Positions 1-9,069 of a stretch of 64,000 bases of DNA are shown here, one piece after another; positions within the stretch are counted from its first letter, which is position 1, and the number at the start of each line of letters is the position of its first letter. The notes under the pieces were generated by a model. The model had not been told where the DNA came from and did not search any database. It saw only the letters and a program-made list of their open reading frames with translations. A program made the position numbers and the translations under genes. Source of the stretch: Bradyrhizobium commune (GTDB taxonomy: Bacteria; Pseudomonadota; Alphaproteobacteria; Rhizobiales; Xanthobacteraceae); assembly GCF_015624505.1 (NCBI RefSeq), contig NZ_CP061379.1, positions 4,092,001-4,156,000 on the forward strand. The letters run 5' to 3'.

Positions 1-1321
1 CCACGTGAGCGTTGCAGGTATTGGCAACAGCGCGAAGTTTCAACCCGCTGACGACGAGATCCGCTTCAGTTTCCGGTTCGACGTCCTGATACCGGATGCC
101 GCAGGGAAAGCGATCCAGCGCGGCGTCTGCACGCTACCCGACGGTCGCGCGCTGTCTCTCACTGTGAACGATGAGACAGGGGCGTCGACACCGGAAGGTG
201 ATATCCGCGTGTTCGCCGGGCTGCGCTCCGACCCTTTCTACCTCGCCTGGGATATCGCCATACTCAAGACGCTTCCGAATCTGCTGCAACACACTAACGT
301 GCTCAGCATTGTCGTCGAGTGCGATACGCGCCGCGTCCTCGATCTCGCGAAAGGCTCATTGTTCGGCGCTATCGCCGAGACCGTTCCTCCGCAACAGCGG
401 GGCCTTCTTGGTCCTGCAATCGCCCGCATCGACTGGATCGGACGCCCCGAGCAGACAAACATGCGGCTCAACAACCCGGCGATGTCGGCAATCGACGATT
501 TGCGCGACCTGTGGAATCAGCAGGCGCCCTTTGCGATCTCGAAGCAGTTGCAGCCACTTTTTCTTCAGCGACTGAAGGACAGCATCGCCACCTGGGACAT
601 GCTCGACGGCAACGCGGATTGGACACCGGAAGCGATTGCCGCCACCGCCAATGTCTTTCTCGATGATTTTCTATTGTTCGATGCGGCCAAGCCGATCACC
701 GACCAAAGTCATCTCGAAATCGAGAAGAGCACGCTTTCCGGTCGCCCTTACCAGACGGGAGGAGGTCGCACGGTCGACGCGAATTCGATCGATATCCTGC
801 TCACCTGGCTCGTCAATCGCGATCGCGAGTTCCTGCTGGGCGGTGCAACCGGGGCGACGAAGCCTGGCCTGAGCATTTTTCCATACTTCGCGACGCCCAA
901 CACGGAACTGCAGACCGTTGCTGAATCCGTTGAGCTCGCCGCGGCGCCCGCCGACGTATGGTCGCTGATCGGACAGTTCGGCGGCACGTGGCATCCCCTG
1001 ACCGCAAGAGTCAACTTGACCGGCGCGGGCATCGGCCAGCTCCGCACCATCCAGACGCTCGATGGCCAGCAAACTATCGAACGGCTCGAGGCGATCGACG
1101 ACGCCACGCGGTTGCTCCGCTATACGAACATCGCCGGGATGGCCGTCTCCCACTATACGGGCACACTTGAGGTGAAGCCGAAGGGCAGCGGCAGCATAGT
1201 CGATTGGCGCGCGCAATTCGTAGCCGCCAATGCCACCGACAGGGCCATGAAGGTCAAGGTGTCGACCTTGCTCAAGACCGGCCTCGAAAGCCTGAAGTCA
1301 CGTTTCGGAGCTGCCAAATGA
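1..1321 (+). CDS. DUF4331-family protein fused to a C-terminal SRPBCC domain (5' partial)
   Basis: The frame is open at the left edge. The first visible start is a GTG at 5, but DUF4331 proteins normally begin with several dozen further residues, so I treat the gene as cut by the window. Counting from that GTG, residues about 15-305 carry DUF4331-type blocks: RVFAGLRSDPFY, NVLSIVVECD, IDWIGRPE, LDGNADW and a late GGGRTVD segment. Residues about 310-438 read as an SRPBCC (polyketide cyclase/START-like) helix-grip domain, starting near VELAAAPADVWSLIG. The function of DUF4331 is not established. SRPBCC domains usually bind small hydrophobic ligands, so ligand binding or sensing is an inference. 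The stop overlaps the next start as ATGA, which suggests translational coupling with the TPR gene. Confidence 0.75.
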   Translation, partial: HVSVAGIGNSAKFQPADDEIRFSFRFDVLIPDAAGKAIQRGVCTLPDGRALSLTVNDETGASTPEGDIRVFAGLRSDPFYLAWDIAILKTLPNLLQHTNVLSIVVECDTRRVLDLAKGSLFGAIAETVPPQQRGLLGPAIARIDWIGRPEQTNMRLNNPAMSAIDDLRDLWNQQAPFAISKQLQPLFLQRLKDSIATWDMLDGNADWTPEAIAATANVFLDDFLLFDAAKPITDQSHLEIEKSTLSGRPYQTGGGRTVDANSIDILLTWLVNRDREFLLGGATGATKPGLSIFPYFATPNTELQTVAESVELAAAPADVWSLIGQFGGTWHPLTARVNLTGAGIGQLRTIQTLDGQQTIERLEAIDDATRLLRYTNIAGMAVSHYTGTLEVKPKGSGSIVDWRAQFVAANATDRAMKVKVSTLLKTGLESLKSRFGAAK

Positions 1322-2409
1322 CCGCGTTGGAGGAGCTTGACCATCTCGTTCCACCGGCAACCGACGGAGACATCGCCGCGATCAACCTGGAGAGTGCGCG
1401 CCGTGGTGCATGGGCACGTTTTGCGCAGGATCCGCGCCTGCCGGGCGTGGCCGAAGCAATTGTCGATACTGAGCGGCTGGCACTGCAAATTTTGGGCGAT
1501 CCGGATGTGCTCGATCGTCTGGATGCGCTTGCCGTGCAATTCGTCCGTGCGGACGACTCGTCTCGCGCGCCCCTCGTTCAAGCCGAGGTCGCTTCGACAG
1601 CGCATCGCTTCGACGATGCTCGCGGCCACCTCGCGCGTGCCGCGCAGATGGGCGCCCCTCGCGGGGCGATCGAACGCCAGGCCCTGGCGATCGATCAGGC
1701 CTGTGGCGTGAAGCCTAATGCGGTACTCGCGGCCCGCCGCGGGTTCGCCACGGCGAGCAACCGGCTCGAAGACCTCGTACCTCTCGGCGCCGTGCTTGCC
1801 GATCTCGAGCGCTTCACCGAAGCCGACGCCGTCTATCGGCAGGCAATCTCCTCGTATGATGATGTTTCACCATACCCACTGGCGTGGACCTGCTTTCAGC
1901 TTGGCATGCTATGGGGGGAGCTCGCGCCCTTACCGGACCCGAAGTTAGCGGCGCTCTGGTATCGACGCGCGATAGCTTACTTGCCGGGCTACGTGAAGGC
2001 GCGCGTTCACTTAGCGGAGATCTACGCGAGCGAGGGCCGCGCCGGCGACGCAGAGGCTTTGCTCTTGCCAGCGCTTTCGAGCCGCGATCCGGAGGTCCGT
2101 TGGCGTCTTGCTGATGTGCTGATTGCGCAAGGCAGGCGCGAAGAGGCCGAAAGGCAGCTCGATGCCGCTCGCTATGGCTTCGATCAGCTTCTTGGCAAGC
2201 ACCTACTCGCCTTCGCCGACCATGCCGCGGAGTTCTATGCCGGCAGCGGCAACAATTGCCGGCGAGCGCTCGAACTCGTGCGTATCAATGTAGCCAATCG
2301 TCCCACACGCCGTGCTGTCAAGCAGGCGCATGCCATCGCGGCGATGGCCGATGGAGCCGCATCCGCAAGCAGTCTTGACGACGCGTCCGGCGCGGCAATG
2401 CCGACCTAA
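1318..2409 (+). CDS. TPR-repeat protein
   Basis: This 363-residue, mostly helical and alanine-rich protein has no signal peptide. I chose the ATG at 1318 because it overlaps the stop of the preceding gene in an ATGA arrangement; the longer frame reaching back to 1204 would run far into that gene. The middle and C-terminal parts contain tetratricopeptide-like helices, for example around YRQAISSYDDVSPYPLAW, WYRRAIAYLPGYVKARVHLAEIY and ALLLPALSSRDPEVRWRLADVL. TPRs are protein-interaction scaffolds. Coupling to the DUF4331-SRPBCC gene suggests that the two products work together, but the partner is unknown. TTA leucine codons (for example near 1945 and 2010), unusual in this GC-rich background, hint that the block was acquired. 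Confidence 0.75.
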   Translation: MTALEELDHLVPPATDGDIAAINLESARRGAWARFAQDPRLPGVAEAIVDTERLALQILGDPDVLDRLDALAVQFVRADDSSRAPLVQAEVASTAHRFDDARGHLARAAQMGAPRGAIERQALAIDQACGVKPNAVLAARRGFATASNRLEDLVPLGAVLADLERFTEADAVYRQAISSYDDVSPYPLAWTCFQLGMLWGELAPLPDPKLAALWYRRAIAYLPGYVKARVHLAEIYASEGRAGDAEALLLPALSSRDPEVRWRLADVLIAQGRREEAERQLDAARYGFDQLLGKHLLAFADHAAEFYAGSGNNCRRALELVRINVANRPTRRAVKQAHAIAAMADGAASASSLDDASGAAMPT

Positions 2410-2606
2410 CAATTGGTCGCAAGCCATCCCTTGCGTTGGCGCGGGTCCGTGTCGCTTCGCATCGATTTGCTGGTCTTTTGAAGTCTTCACTCACGCAATA
2501 GACGCAGCTCGTGTCATCACTCATCCCGCGATGATGCGTCAGTCGCAGGCGAGTTGCACAACCGTGCACCACGACGTTACCGCATCACAATTTGCAGGAG
2601 GAAGCA

Positions 2607-2942
2607 TTGATCAAGGTCAGCGTGATGTATTCATACAAACCGAATGTGCGGTTCGACCACGACTATTACCGCACGAAGCACCTGCCGCTCATCAAGAGCA
2701 GGATGGGCGCCACCTTGAAGTACTACGCCATCGACAAGGGGCTCGCGGACAGGAATGGGAAATCTCCGGGCGAATATGTCGCCATGTGCCATCTGCTGTG
2801 TGACTCGCTCGACGAGTACAAGTCGGCGTTTGCACCGCATGCCCAAGAGATCGACGGGGACATACGCAATTTCACCGACGTGACGCCGATCATCCAGATC
2901 AGCGAGGTGGTGGTCGAGAACTCCGCTGGGCGAGCGCCCTGA
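2607..2942 (+). CDS. EthD-like family protein
   Basis: A 111-residue protein that I start at TTG 2607 rather than the in-frame TTG at 2592, because AGGAGG lies at 2596-2601 with a 5-base spacer and the protein then begins MIKVSVMYS, as in EthD-type ferredoxin-like proteins. Typical features are FDHDYYRTKHLPLIKSRMG near the N-terminus and a central HLLCDSLDEYKSAF segment. EthD-domain proteins are small dimeric alpha+beta proteins found beside oxidative catabolic genes. Their biochemical role is often unclear; some act on the products of a neighbouring oxidase. It lies 26 bases upstream of the cytochrome c gene and is probably co-transcribed with the dehydrogenase. Confidence 0.8.
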   Translation: MIKVSVMYSYKPNVRFDHDYYRTKHLPLIKSRMGATLKYYAIDKGLADRNGKSPGEYVAMCHLLCDSLDEYKSAFAPHAQEIDGDIRNFTDVTPIIQISEVVVENSAGRAP

Positions 2943-2968
2943 ACGCTGGAAGGCCCTGGGAGGTCGTC

Positions 2969-4267
2969 GTGCTGAAGAAGCTGCTGATCGCGATCGTTGC
3001 ACTCGGATGTCTCGGGCTTGCGGGATTTGGCGCGTTGGCGTGGCGGCCGGCCATTGCTCCGGTCGCGCGGCCGGCTGCGAGCAGCTTTGCACCGGAACTG
3101 ATCGCCAGGGGCGAAGCCCTTGCAGGCGGAGGCTATTGCGCGGCGTGTCACACCGCAAAAGGCGGCGAGAAATTCGCCGGCGGCTATGCGATGGAAACGC
3201 CGTTCGGAGCAATCTATTCGACCAACATCACACCCGATCCGGAGACCGGCATCGGCAGCTGGTCGGAAGCGGCCTTCAGACGCGCCATGCATGAAGGCGT
3301 CTCGCGCGACGGCTCGCATCTCCTTCCAGTGTTCTCCTACGACCATTTCACAAAACTCACCGACGATGATGTGCATGCTCTCTACGCTTACTTCATGACC
3401 CGACCTTTGGTTCATGCCGCGCGGAAGGCGAACGGCATCCCGTTTCCGTTCAACATTCGCTACATGCAGGCCGGATGGAAATTGCTGTTCTTCAGGCCGG
3501 GCCGTTTCGAGCCGGATGCCCAGAAGAGCGCAGAGTGGAATCGCGGCGCCTACCTCGCGCTCGGCTTAAGCCACTGCGGCGCCTGCCATACACCGCGCAA
3601 CCTGCTGGGAGCAGAGATATCCAGCAACGCTTACGGTGGCGCTGTGATCGACAACTGGGTCGCGCCGCCGTTAACGGCGGCCAATCCCGCACCGGCACCC
3701 TGGACACACGAAGAACTCTACAACTATCTGCGCACGGGCACGAGCAAACTGCATGGAACCGCCGCCGGACCGATGTTCCCCGTTGTACGGGGGCTCGGGG
3801 CGCTGCCGGACTCTGACATCCGCGCGCTCGCCACTTATTTCGCGGATCTCGACAAGGCGACGGATCGACTCCCATACGTCTCCGGCGCGGTGAGCCTTGC
3901 GATGTCCAGCGCATTGGTCAAGCAGGGCGCGCGGTTCGATCCCGACGCGCGGCTTTACACCGCGGCTTGCGCGTCCTGTCACTACAACGCATCCAACGCA
4001 CCGCTCGCCGCGCGGCCCGATCTGGGGCTCAACAGCGCCGCGCATCTTTCCGACCCAAGCAATCTGATCCAGGTGATCCTGCAAGGCATCAGCTCCGAAG
4101 CGGGAACTCCAGGTGTCGTCATGCCTGCTTTCGCCGGCGCACTCAGCGATGCCGACATTGCCCGCATCGCCGCCTACCTGCGACGGACGCGCACGAGCTT
4201 GCCGCCTTGGCCGGATCTCGCGACGAAAATCGCAGAGATCCGTCGTCACAACAGCGCAGCCAATTAA
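2969..4267 (+). CDS. Triheme c-type cytochrome, electron-transfer subunit of a dehydrogenase
   Basis: The 432-residue protein starts at GTG 2969, with GGGAGG five bases upstream. The N-terminus is a signal/anchor segment (MLKKLLIAIVALGCLGLAGF). Three CXXCH heme c sites are visible: CAACH (57-61), CGACH (203-207) and CASCH (334-338). This three-domain layout matches the cytochrome subunit of membrane-bound alcohol/aldehyde dehydrogenases and of IorAB-type molybdenum hydroxylases. It would carry electrons from the molybdenum dehydrogenase encoded just downstream to the respiratory chain on the periplasmic side. The 17-base gap to the 2Fe-2S subunit gene supports an operon. The substrate cannot be read from the sequence. 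Confidence 0.88.
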   Translation: MLKKLLIAIVALGCLGLAGFGALAWRPAIAPVARPAASSFAPELIARGEALAGGGYCAACHTAKGGEKFAGGYAMETPFGAIYSTNITPDPETGIGSWSEAAFRRAMHEGVSRDGSHLLPVFSYDHFTKLTDDDVHALYAYFMTRPLVHAARKANGIPFPFNIRYMQAGWKLLFFRPGRFEPDAQKSAEWNRGAYLALGLSHCGACHTPRNLLGAEISSNAYGGAVIDNWVAPPLTAANPAPAPWTHEELYNYLRTGTSKLHGTAAGPMFPVVRGLGALPDSDIRALATYFADLDKATDRLPYVSGAVSLAMSSALVKQGARFDPDARLYTAACASCHYNASNAPLAARPDLGLNSAAHLSDPSNLIQVILQGISSEAGTPGVVMPAFAGALSDADIARIAAYLRRTRTSLPPWPDLATKIAEIRRHNSAAN

Positions 4268-4284
4268 TCCATGGGAGATCGAAC

Positions 4285-4758
4285 ATGACCGCATTTCACA
4301 TCAATGGCCGCGCGGTGACGATCGACGCCGAGGAGGACACGCCCTTGTTGTGGGTGATCCGCGACGACATCGGTCTCACCGGCACGAAGTTCGGCTGCGG
4401 AATTGGGATGTGCGGCGCCTGCACGGTCCATGTCGGCGGCCGGCCCACGCGCTCGTGCATCACGCCGCTTGCCAGCGTCGCCGGCGCCGAGGTCACCACC
4501 ATTGAAGGCCTCGATCCCGAGAGCCGGCATCCAGTGCAAGAGGCGTGGGCCGACCTTCAGGTACCTCAATGCGGTTACTGCCAGTCGGGCCAAATCATGC
4601 AGGCGGCGTCGCTCATCAAAGACTTTCCGTCTCCGACCGATCAGGACATCGATGCGGTCATGGCCGGGAACCTGTGCCGGTGCATGACCTATGTCCGCAT
4701 CCGCGACGCGGTCAAACAGGCCGCCGCTCAATCACGGAAGGTTGCCAGAGATGACTAA
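4285..4758 (+). CDS. (2Fe-2S)-binding small subunit of a molybdenum hydroxylase (IorA-like)
   Basis: The 157-residue protein starts at ATG 4285; longer upstream starts would overlap the cytochrome gene. The N-terminal plant-type ferredoxin domain has cysteines at 38, 43, 46 and 58 (CGIGMCGAC followed by SCIT). The C-terminal helical domain carries the second cluster motifs, QCGYCQSGQ and NLCRCMTY. This is the two-cluster small subunit of xanthine-oxidase-family enzymes that lack a separate FAD subunit, such as isoquinoline 1-oxidoreductase, nicotinate dehydrogenase and some aldehyde dehydrogenases. The stop overlaps the start of the large subunit by eight bases. Confidence 0.92.
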   Translation: MTAFHINGRAVTIDAEEDTPLLWVIRDDIGLTGTKFGCGIGMCGACTVHVGGRPTRSCITPLASVAGAEVTTIEGLDPESRHPVQEAWADLQVPQCGYCQSGQIMQAASLIKDFPSPTDQDIDAVMAGNLCRCMTYVRIRDAVKQAAAQSRKVARDD

Positions 4759-7012
4759 GCCAGACAATCAGAGCGCGCTTTCGCGACGCATGTTTTTGAT
4801 CGGCCTGGCCGGCACGGCCGCCACCTTCGCTTTCGCGTCGCAAAAAGCGACGGCGCTCGAGTCCGCCCCGTTCGAGCCCACCATTTGGTACAGCATCGAC
4901 CGCGATGGCATCGTGATCGTGAACATCACCCGCGCCGAAATGGGCCAGCATATCGGCACGGCCATCGCGCGCATCCTCGCCGACGAACTCGAGGTCGAAT
5001 GGAGCAACGTGCGCATCTCGATGGTCGACGCCGATCCGAAGTGGGGCGTCATGGTTACGGGCGGCAGCAACTCGGTGTGGCTCGATTTCCCGGTCTACAG
5101 CCGCGCGGGCGCCGCGGGCCGCACTGCTCTTGTTGAAGCCGGCGCAAAGCTGCTTGGAGTGAGCCCACCGCAATGCGTAGCGCGCCAGGGCGTGGTGTTC
5201 GCCGCAAATCGATCCATCTCCTACGGCGAGATCATTAGCCGCGGCGAGCCGACGCGCAAATTCACGCCGGAAGAACTCGCGAAGTTGCCGATCAAGCCGG
5301 CCTCGAAGCGGGAGCTGATCGGGAAAAAGGCCGATGCGCTGGACATCCCGGCGAAGGTCAATGGCACGGCGCGTTACGGCATTGACGCTGCGGTCGCGGG
5401 CATGGTCTATGCCCGGCCGAAAATTCCACCGACGCGGTACGGTTCAGTGGTCCGCGCCGTCGACGACTCAGCGGCGAAGCGAATCAAGGGATATCTGACG
5501 AGCCTGGTGCTGGAGGATCCCTCCAACACGGTGCCCGGTTGGGTTGTCGTGTGCGCAACGTCCTATCCGGCGGCGATCCGCGCCGCCGACCTTGTCAAGG
5601 TCAACTGGACCGCCGGCGATGCTGGACATGTGTCGGAACAAGACATCCTCGACTACGGCGCAAAGCAGATCGCTGCGCCACAAGGGGGAGCGCTTGTGGT
5701 TGACGACCCTGGGGTCGATTCGGCCTTTCGCGCCGCCGCGTCCACGCTCGAGCGGACATACACAACCAGCAGCGTTCTTCATGCCCAGCTCGAACCGGTG
5801 AACGCTCTCGCCTTCGAGAAGGACGGCCGATTCGAGATCCACACCGGCAGTCAAGCGCAGAGCACGATACTGCCCGTACTCGCGCAGGCGCTCGACCTGC
5901 CACAGGAGCGCATTATCATGCGCACCTATCCGATGGGCGGAGCGTTCGGGCGAAGGCTCAATACCGATTATGCGGTCCCCGCTGCGCTTGCCGCCAAGAT
6001 ACTTGGCAAGCCCGTAAAGCTGGTGCTGACACGTCCGGACGACATGCGCTTCGATTCGTTTCGATCGCCGTCGATCCAGAAATTGCGGCTGGCATTCGAT
6101 ACACAGGGCAAAGTGGCGGCGATGGAGCATCATGCGTCAGCCGGCTGGCCGACCGGCGTCTACATGGCGCCAGCCAACATGCCGAAGACAGCTGACGGAA
6201 CCCCCTACGATCCATTTGCCATCGACGGCGCCAACCATTGGTATAGCGTAGGCGCGCAACGCGTCCGCGCGCTGTCGAATGATCTCGCCAACAGCGCGTT
6301 TCGTCCCGGCTATCTGCGAGCGGTGAGCCCTGGATGGACCAACTGGGCGATCGAGAGCTTCATGGATGAGGCGGCGCGGATGGCTGGCGTCGACGCTGTC
6401 GCGTTCCGCATCGGATTATTGGACGGCGCCGGCCGCAATGCCGGGACGGCGCCCAGCGCAACAGGCGGAGCGAAGCGTCAGGCAGCGGTACTCAGGCGGG
6501 CGGCTGAAAAGGCCGGATGGGGCGCTGCCATGCCCGTCGGCACCGGGCTTGGCGTCTCCACCACGTTTGGTCAGGCACGTGCGATGCCGACATGGACCGC
6601 CTGCGTCGCGCGCGTTCGTGTCGATCGCAGCAACGGCGCTGTTTCGGTCGAGAAGCTCACCATCGTCGTCGATGCGGGCACACTCATTCATCCAGACGGT
6701 GCGCTCGCGCAGGTCGAAGGCAGCGCTCTGTGGGGCCTGAGCATGGCGCTTCATGAGGGAACCGAATTCCACAAAGGCCAAGTGAAGGACACGAATTTCC
6801 ACAGCTACACGCCGCTGCGAATTGGTGACGTGCCGGAGCTCGACATCGAATTCATCGAGAGCACCGAGGCTCCGGTCGGCCTCGGCGAGCCGGGCACGAC
6901 GGTCGTGGCGCCCGCCATCGGCAATGCCATTTTTGCCGCCGCTGGGATTCGCTTGCGCGATCTTCCAATTCGGCCAGCTGCCGTGCTCGCGGCACTCGCG
7001 TCGAAAAAGTGA
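4751..7012 (+). CDS. Molybdopterin-binding large subunit of a xanthine-oxidase-family dehydrogenase (IorB-like)
   Basis: The 753-residue protein starts at ATG 4751, inside the end of the small-subunit gene. The N-terminus has a twin-arginine export signal (SRRMFLIGLAGTAATFAFA), consistent with export of the folded cofactor-loaded complex to the periplasm. Family motifs include GGAFGRRLNTDYAV in the middle and GLGEPGTT near the end, whose Glu (about 713) corresponds to the catalytic base. There is no FAD subunit gene; together with the triheme cytochrome this fits an IorAB-cytochrome enzyme that oxidises an aldehyde or N-heterocycle. Substrate is undetermined. No molybdenum cofactor maturation gene of the XdhC/CoxF type is seen nearby. 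Confidence 0.9.
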   Translation: MTKPDNQSALSRRMFLIGLAGTAATFAFASQKATALESAPFEPTIWYSIDRDGIVIVNITRAEMGQHIGTAIARILADELEVEWSNVRISMVDADPKWGVMVTGGSNSVWLDFPVYSRAGAAGRTALVEAGAKLLGVSPPQCVARQGVVFAANRSISYGEIISRGEPTRKFTPEELAKLPIKPASKRELIGKKADALDIPAKVNGTARYGIDAAVAGMVYARPKIPPTRYGSVVRAVDDSAAKRIKGYLTSLVLEDPSNTVPGWVVVCATSYPAAIRAADLVKVNWTAGDAGHVSEQDILDYGAKQIAAPQGGALVVDDPGVDSAFRAAASTLERTYTTSSVLHAQLEPVNALAFEKDGRFEIHTGSQAQSTILPVLAQALDLPQERIIMRTYPMGGAFGRRLNTDYAVPAALAAKILGKPVKLVLTRPDDMRFDSFRSPSIQKLRLAFDTQGKVAAMEHHASAGWPTGVYMAPANMPKTADGTPYDPFAIDGANHWYSVGAQRVRALSNDLANSAFRPGYLRAVSPGWTNWAIESFMDEAARMAGVDAVAFRIGLLDGAGRNAGTAPSATGGAKRQAAVLRRAAEKAGWGAAMPVGTGLGVSTTFGQARAMPTWTACVARVRVDRSNGAVSVEKLTIVVDAGTLIHPDGALAQVEGSALWGLSMALHEGTEFHKGQVKDTNFHSYTPLRIGDVPELDIEFIESTEAPVGLGEPGTTVVAPAIGNAIFAAAGIRLRDLPIRPAAVLAALASKK

Positions 7013-7049
7013 GTGACGTTGCCAGCCTCATATTGAGGAAGCTCATGAC

Positions 7050-7493
7050 ATGAATGCCGCCTACCTTCCTGCGATCGCGGCGTTGGCAGGGTCAGCGATT
7101 GGCGGCCTAACGTCGTTCGCATCAGCTTGGCTCACCCAGTACCATCAGGACCGTGCCAATCGGCTATCGGGGGAAAAGGCCAGGCGGCAAGAGTTATACA
7201 AGCAATTCATCGACGAGGCATCGAAGCTCTACGCCGACGCGTTGGTCCACGACAAGGCGGAAATCTCCGCACTGGTCAGCGTCTACGCTCTCGTCAGCCG
7301 GATGCGTGTCGTATCGAGTCCTGCTGTGATCGAGAAAGCCGAGGCCGTCATCCTTTTGATCCTCGATACCTATTCCATACCCAACAAGACCTTTTCGGAT
7401 TTACGCGATCTGATGAGCAGCCACGCCGACAATCCACTGCGGGCGTTCGGCGAGGAATGCCGAGTCGAGTTGCATGCCCTGAACGACCGCTGA
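7050..7493 (+). CDS. Small membrane-anchored protein of unknown function
   Basis: A 147-residue protein. An N-terminal hydrophobic segment with glycine-rich packing (LPAIAALAGSAIGGLTSFASAW) is followed by a charged helical domain (RRQELYKQFIDEASKLYADAL) and a second helical part ending in EECRVELHALNDR. This looks like one membrane anchor with a cytoplasmic helical domain. I do not recognise a named family with confidence; similar proteins are usually annotated as hypothetical. It lies 37 bases downstream of the dehydrogenase large subunit on the same strand, so it may be the last gene of that operon. Confidence 0.6.
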   Translation: MNAAYLPAIAALAGSAIGGLTSFASAWLTQYHQDRANRLSGEKARRQELYKQFIDEASKLYADALVHDKAEISALVSVYALVSRMRVVSSPAVIEKAEAVILLILDTYSIPNKTFSDLRDLMSSHADNPLRAFGEECRVELHALNDR

Positions 7494-7673
7494 ACGTGTG
7501 CTCAACGGAGTCGATTGGCGGCCTTTGAAGAATTTGCCGGGATTTGACAGCGTTTACTGATGGCTCTGACCTGCACGGGCTATCTTCAAAGAAGCCTGCA
7601 TTAGCTTTGCAGACGGTTTTGAGGGCCCCTTTTGGTTCTCTCTCTACATTATCGAAACACAAGAGGTTCAGCG

Positions 7674-9068
7674 ATGCACTTCGATCCAGTCCTGTTATCA
7701 CGCATCCAGTTCGCCTGGGTCATCGCCTGGCACATCCTGATGCCTGCGTTCACCGTCGGCGCTGCGTCCTTCATCGCGGTCGTCGAAGGCATGAGCCTCG
7801 CGACGGGACGCCGCGTCTATGTCCGCATCTCGACATTCTGGACCAAGATCTTCGCCATCGCATTCGGCATGGGTGTCGTCACGGGTCTAATCATGCCATT
7901 CCAGTTAGGCACCAACTGGAGCCGCTACGCGTCCGCAGCCGGTAACGTCCTCTCGCCGCTATTTGCATATGAGGGTCTTACGGCTTTCTTCCTGGAAGCC
8001 GGCTTCCTTGGTGTCTTGCTATTCGGTCGCAAGCTGGTGCCGCCATGGGCGCACTTCTTCGCCGCCCTGATGGTAGCAGTTGGAACGCTATTTTCTACGT
8101 TCTGGATCTTGTCAGCCAACAGCTGGATGCAGACGCCGGCCGGCTACGAGATCGTCAATGGCCAGTTCATTCCGAAAGACTGGATCGAGGTGATTTTCAA
8201 TCCGTCCTTTCCCTATCGACTGGCGCACACGACGGTCGCATTTTTTACGACGACCGGCTTCGTGGTTCTCGGTGTTGGCGCTTACCTGTTGCGGCGCAAT
8301 CGATCTCCGCAAGAAGCGCGCGTGATGATGTCGATGGCCCTATGGCTGCTGACGTTTTTGGTGCCTCTGCAGATGGTGATTGGCGACATGCACGGCCTCA
8401 ACACCCGCAAATATCAGCCTGCAAAACTGGCAGCCATTGAGTCGCGTTGGGATACCGCCAAGGGTGTGCCGCTAACGGTTTTTGCGATCCCGGATGACAA
8501 GGCCGAGCAAAACAAGTTTGCTATCGAAATTCCCTGGCTTGGCAGCTTGATCCTCACGCACAGTCTCCAAGGAGAAGTGAAGGGTCTGAAGGACTTTCCC
8601 GCCGATCAGCGTCCGCCGGTCGCAATCCCCTTCTTTGCCTTCCGCGCAATGGTCGGATGCGCGGGGCTGATGCTGGCACTCGTGCTTTTGGGCGGGTGGT
8701 TGCGATGGCGTGGCCAGCTCTACAACACGCGGCTCTACCTACTGGCGTGTCAGTGTGCGACTCCCATTGGCTTTATCGCAGTCGTCGCCGGATGGTTCGT
8801 GACCGAAGTCGGCCGGCAGCCCTGGACGGTCTACGGACTGTTGCGCACGGCAGCCTCGGTTACGCCGTCTCTGACAAGCCAAGACGTTACACTCTCGCTT
8901 CTGGCCTACATGGCTGCCTATCTGCTGATCTATCCCTCGGGCCTTATCCTTCTGTTTCGGCTCGTTCGCAAAGGTCCACTCGAGATCAGCGAATCGGTTG
9001 CGACAATCGAAGCTGGCAGATCCGCTGCGCCCATTCTCGCCTCTGCAATCAACGTCGTGGAGAAGTGA
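7674..9068 (+). CDS. cydA: Cytochrome bd-type quinol oxidase subunit I, cyanide-insensitive type
   Basis: The 464-residue membrane protein starts at ATG 7674 (AAGAGG upstream), not at the longer in-frame start at 7632. Conserved residues are visible: His20 in AWHILMP and His185 in YRLAHTTVAF (heme ligands), the acidic pair Glu100 and Glu108 in AYEGLTAFFLEAG, and the GRQPWTVYG signature. The quinol-loop motif is GDMHGLN and the chain is shorter than Escherichia coli CydA, as in CIO-type oxidases that lack the long Q-loop insertion. It oxidises ubiquinol and reduces oxygen to water with low proton yield. cydB follows after one base. No CydX-like small subunit or cydDC transporter is visible. 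Confidence 0.93.
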   Translation: MHFDPVLLSRIQFAWVIAWHILMPAFTVGAASFIAVVEGMSLATGRRVYVRISTFWTKIFAIAFGMGVVTGLIMPFQLGTNWSRYASAAGNVLSPLFAYEGLTAFFLEAGFLGVLLFGRKLVPPWAHFFAALMVAVGTLFSTFWILSANSWMQTPAGYEIVNGQFIPKDWIEVIFNPSFPYRLAHTTVAFFTTTGFVVLGVGAYLLRRNRSPQEARVMMSMALWLLTFLVPLQMVIGDMHGLNTRKYQPAKLAAIESRWDTAKGVPLTVFAIPDDKAEQNKFAIEIPWLGSLILTHSLQGEVKGLKDFPADQRPPVAIPFFAFRAMVGCAGLMLALVLLGGWLRWRGQLYNTRLYLLACQCATPIGFIAVVAGWFVTEVGRQPWTVYGLLRTAASVTPSLTSQDVTLSLLAYMAAYLLIYPSGLILLFRLVRKGPLEISESVATIEAGRSAAPILASAINVVEK

Positions 9069-9069
9069 A

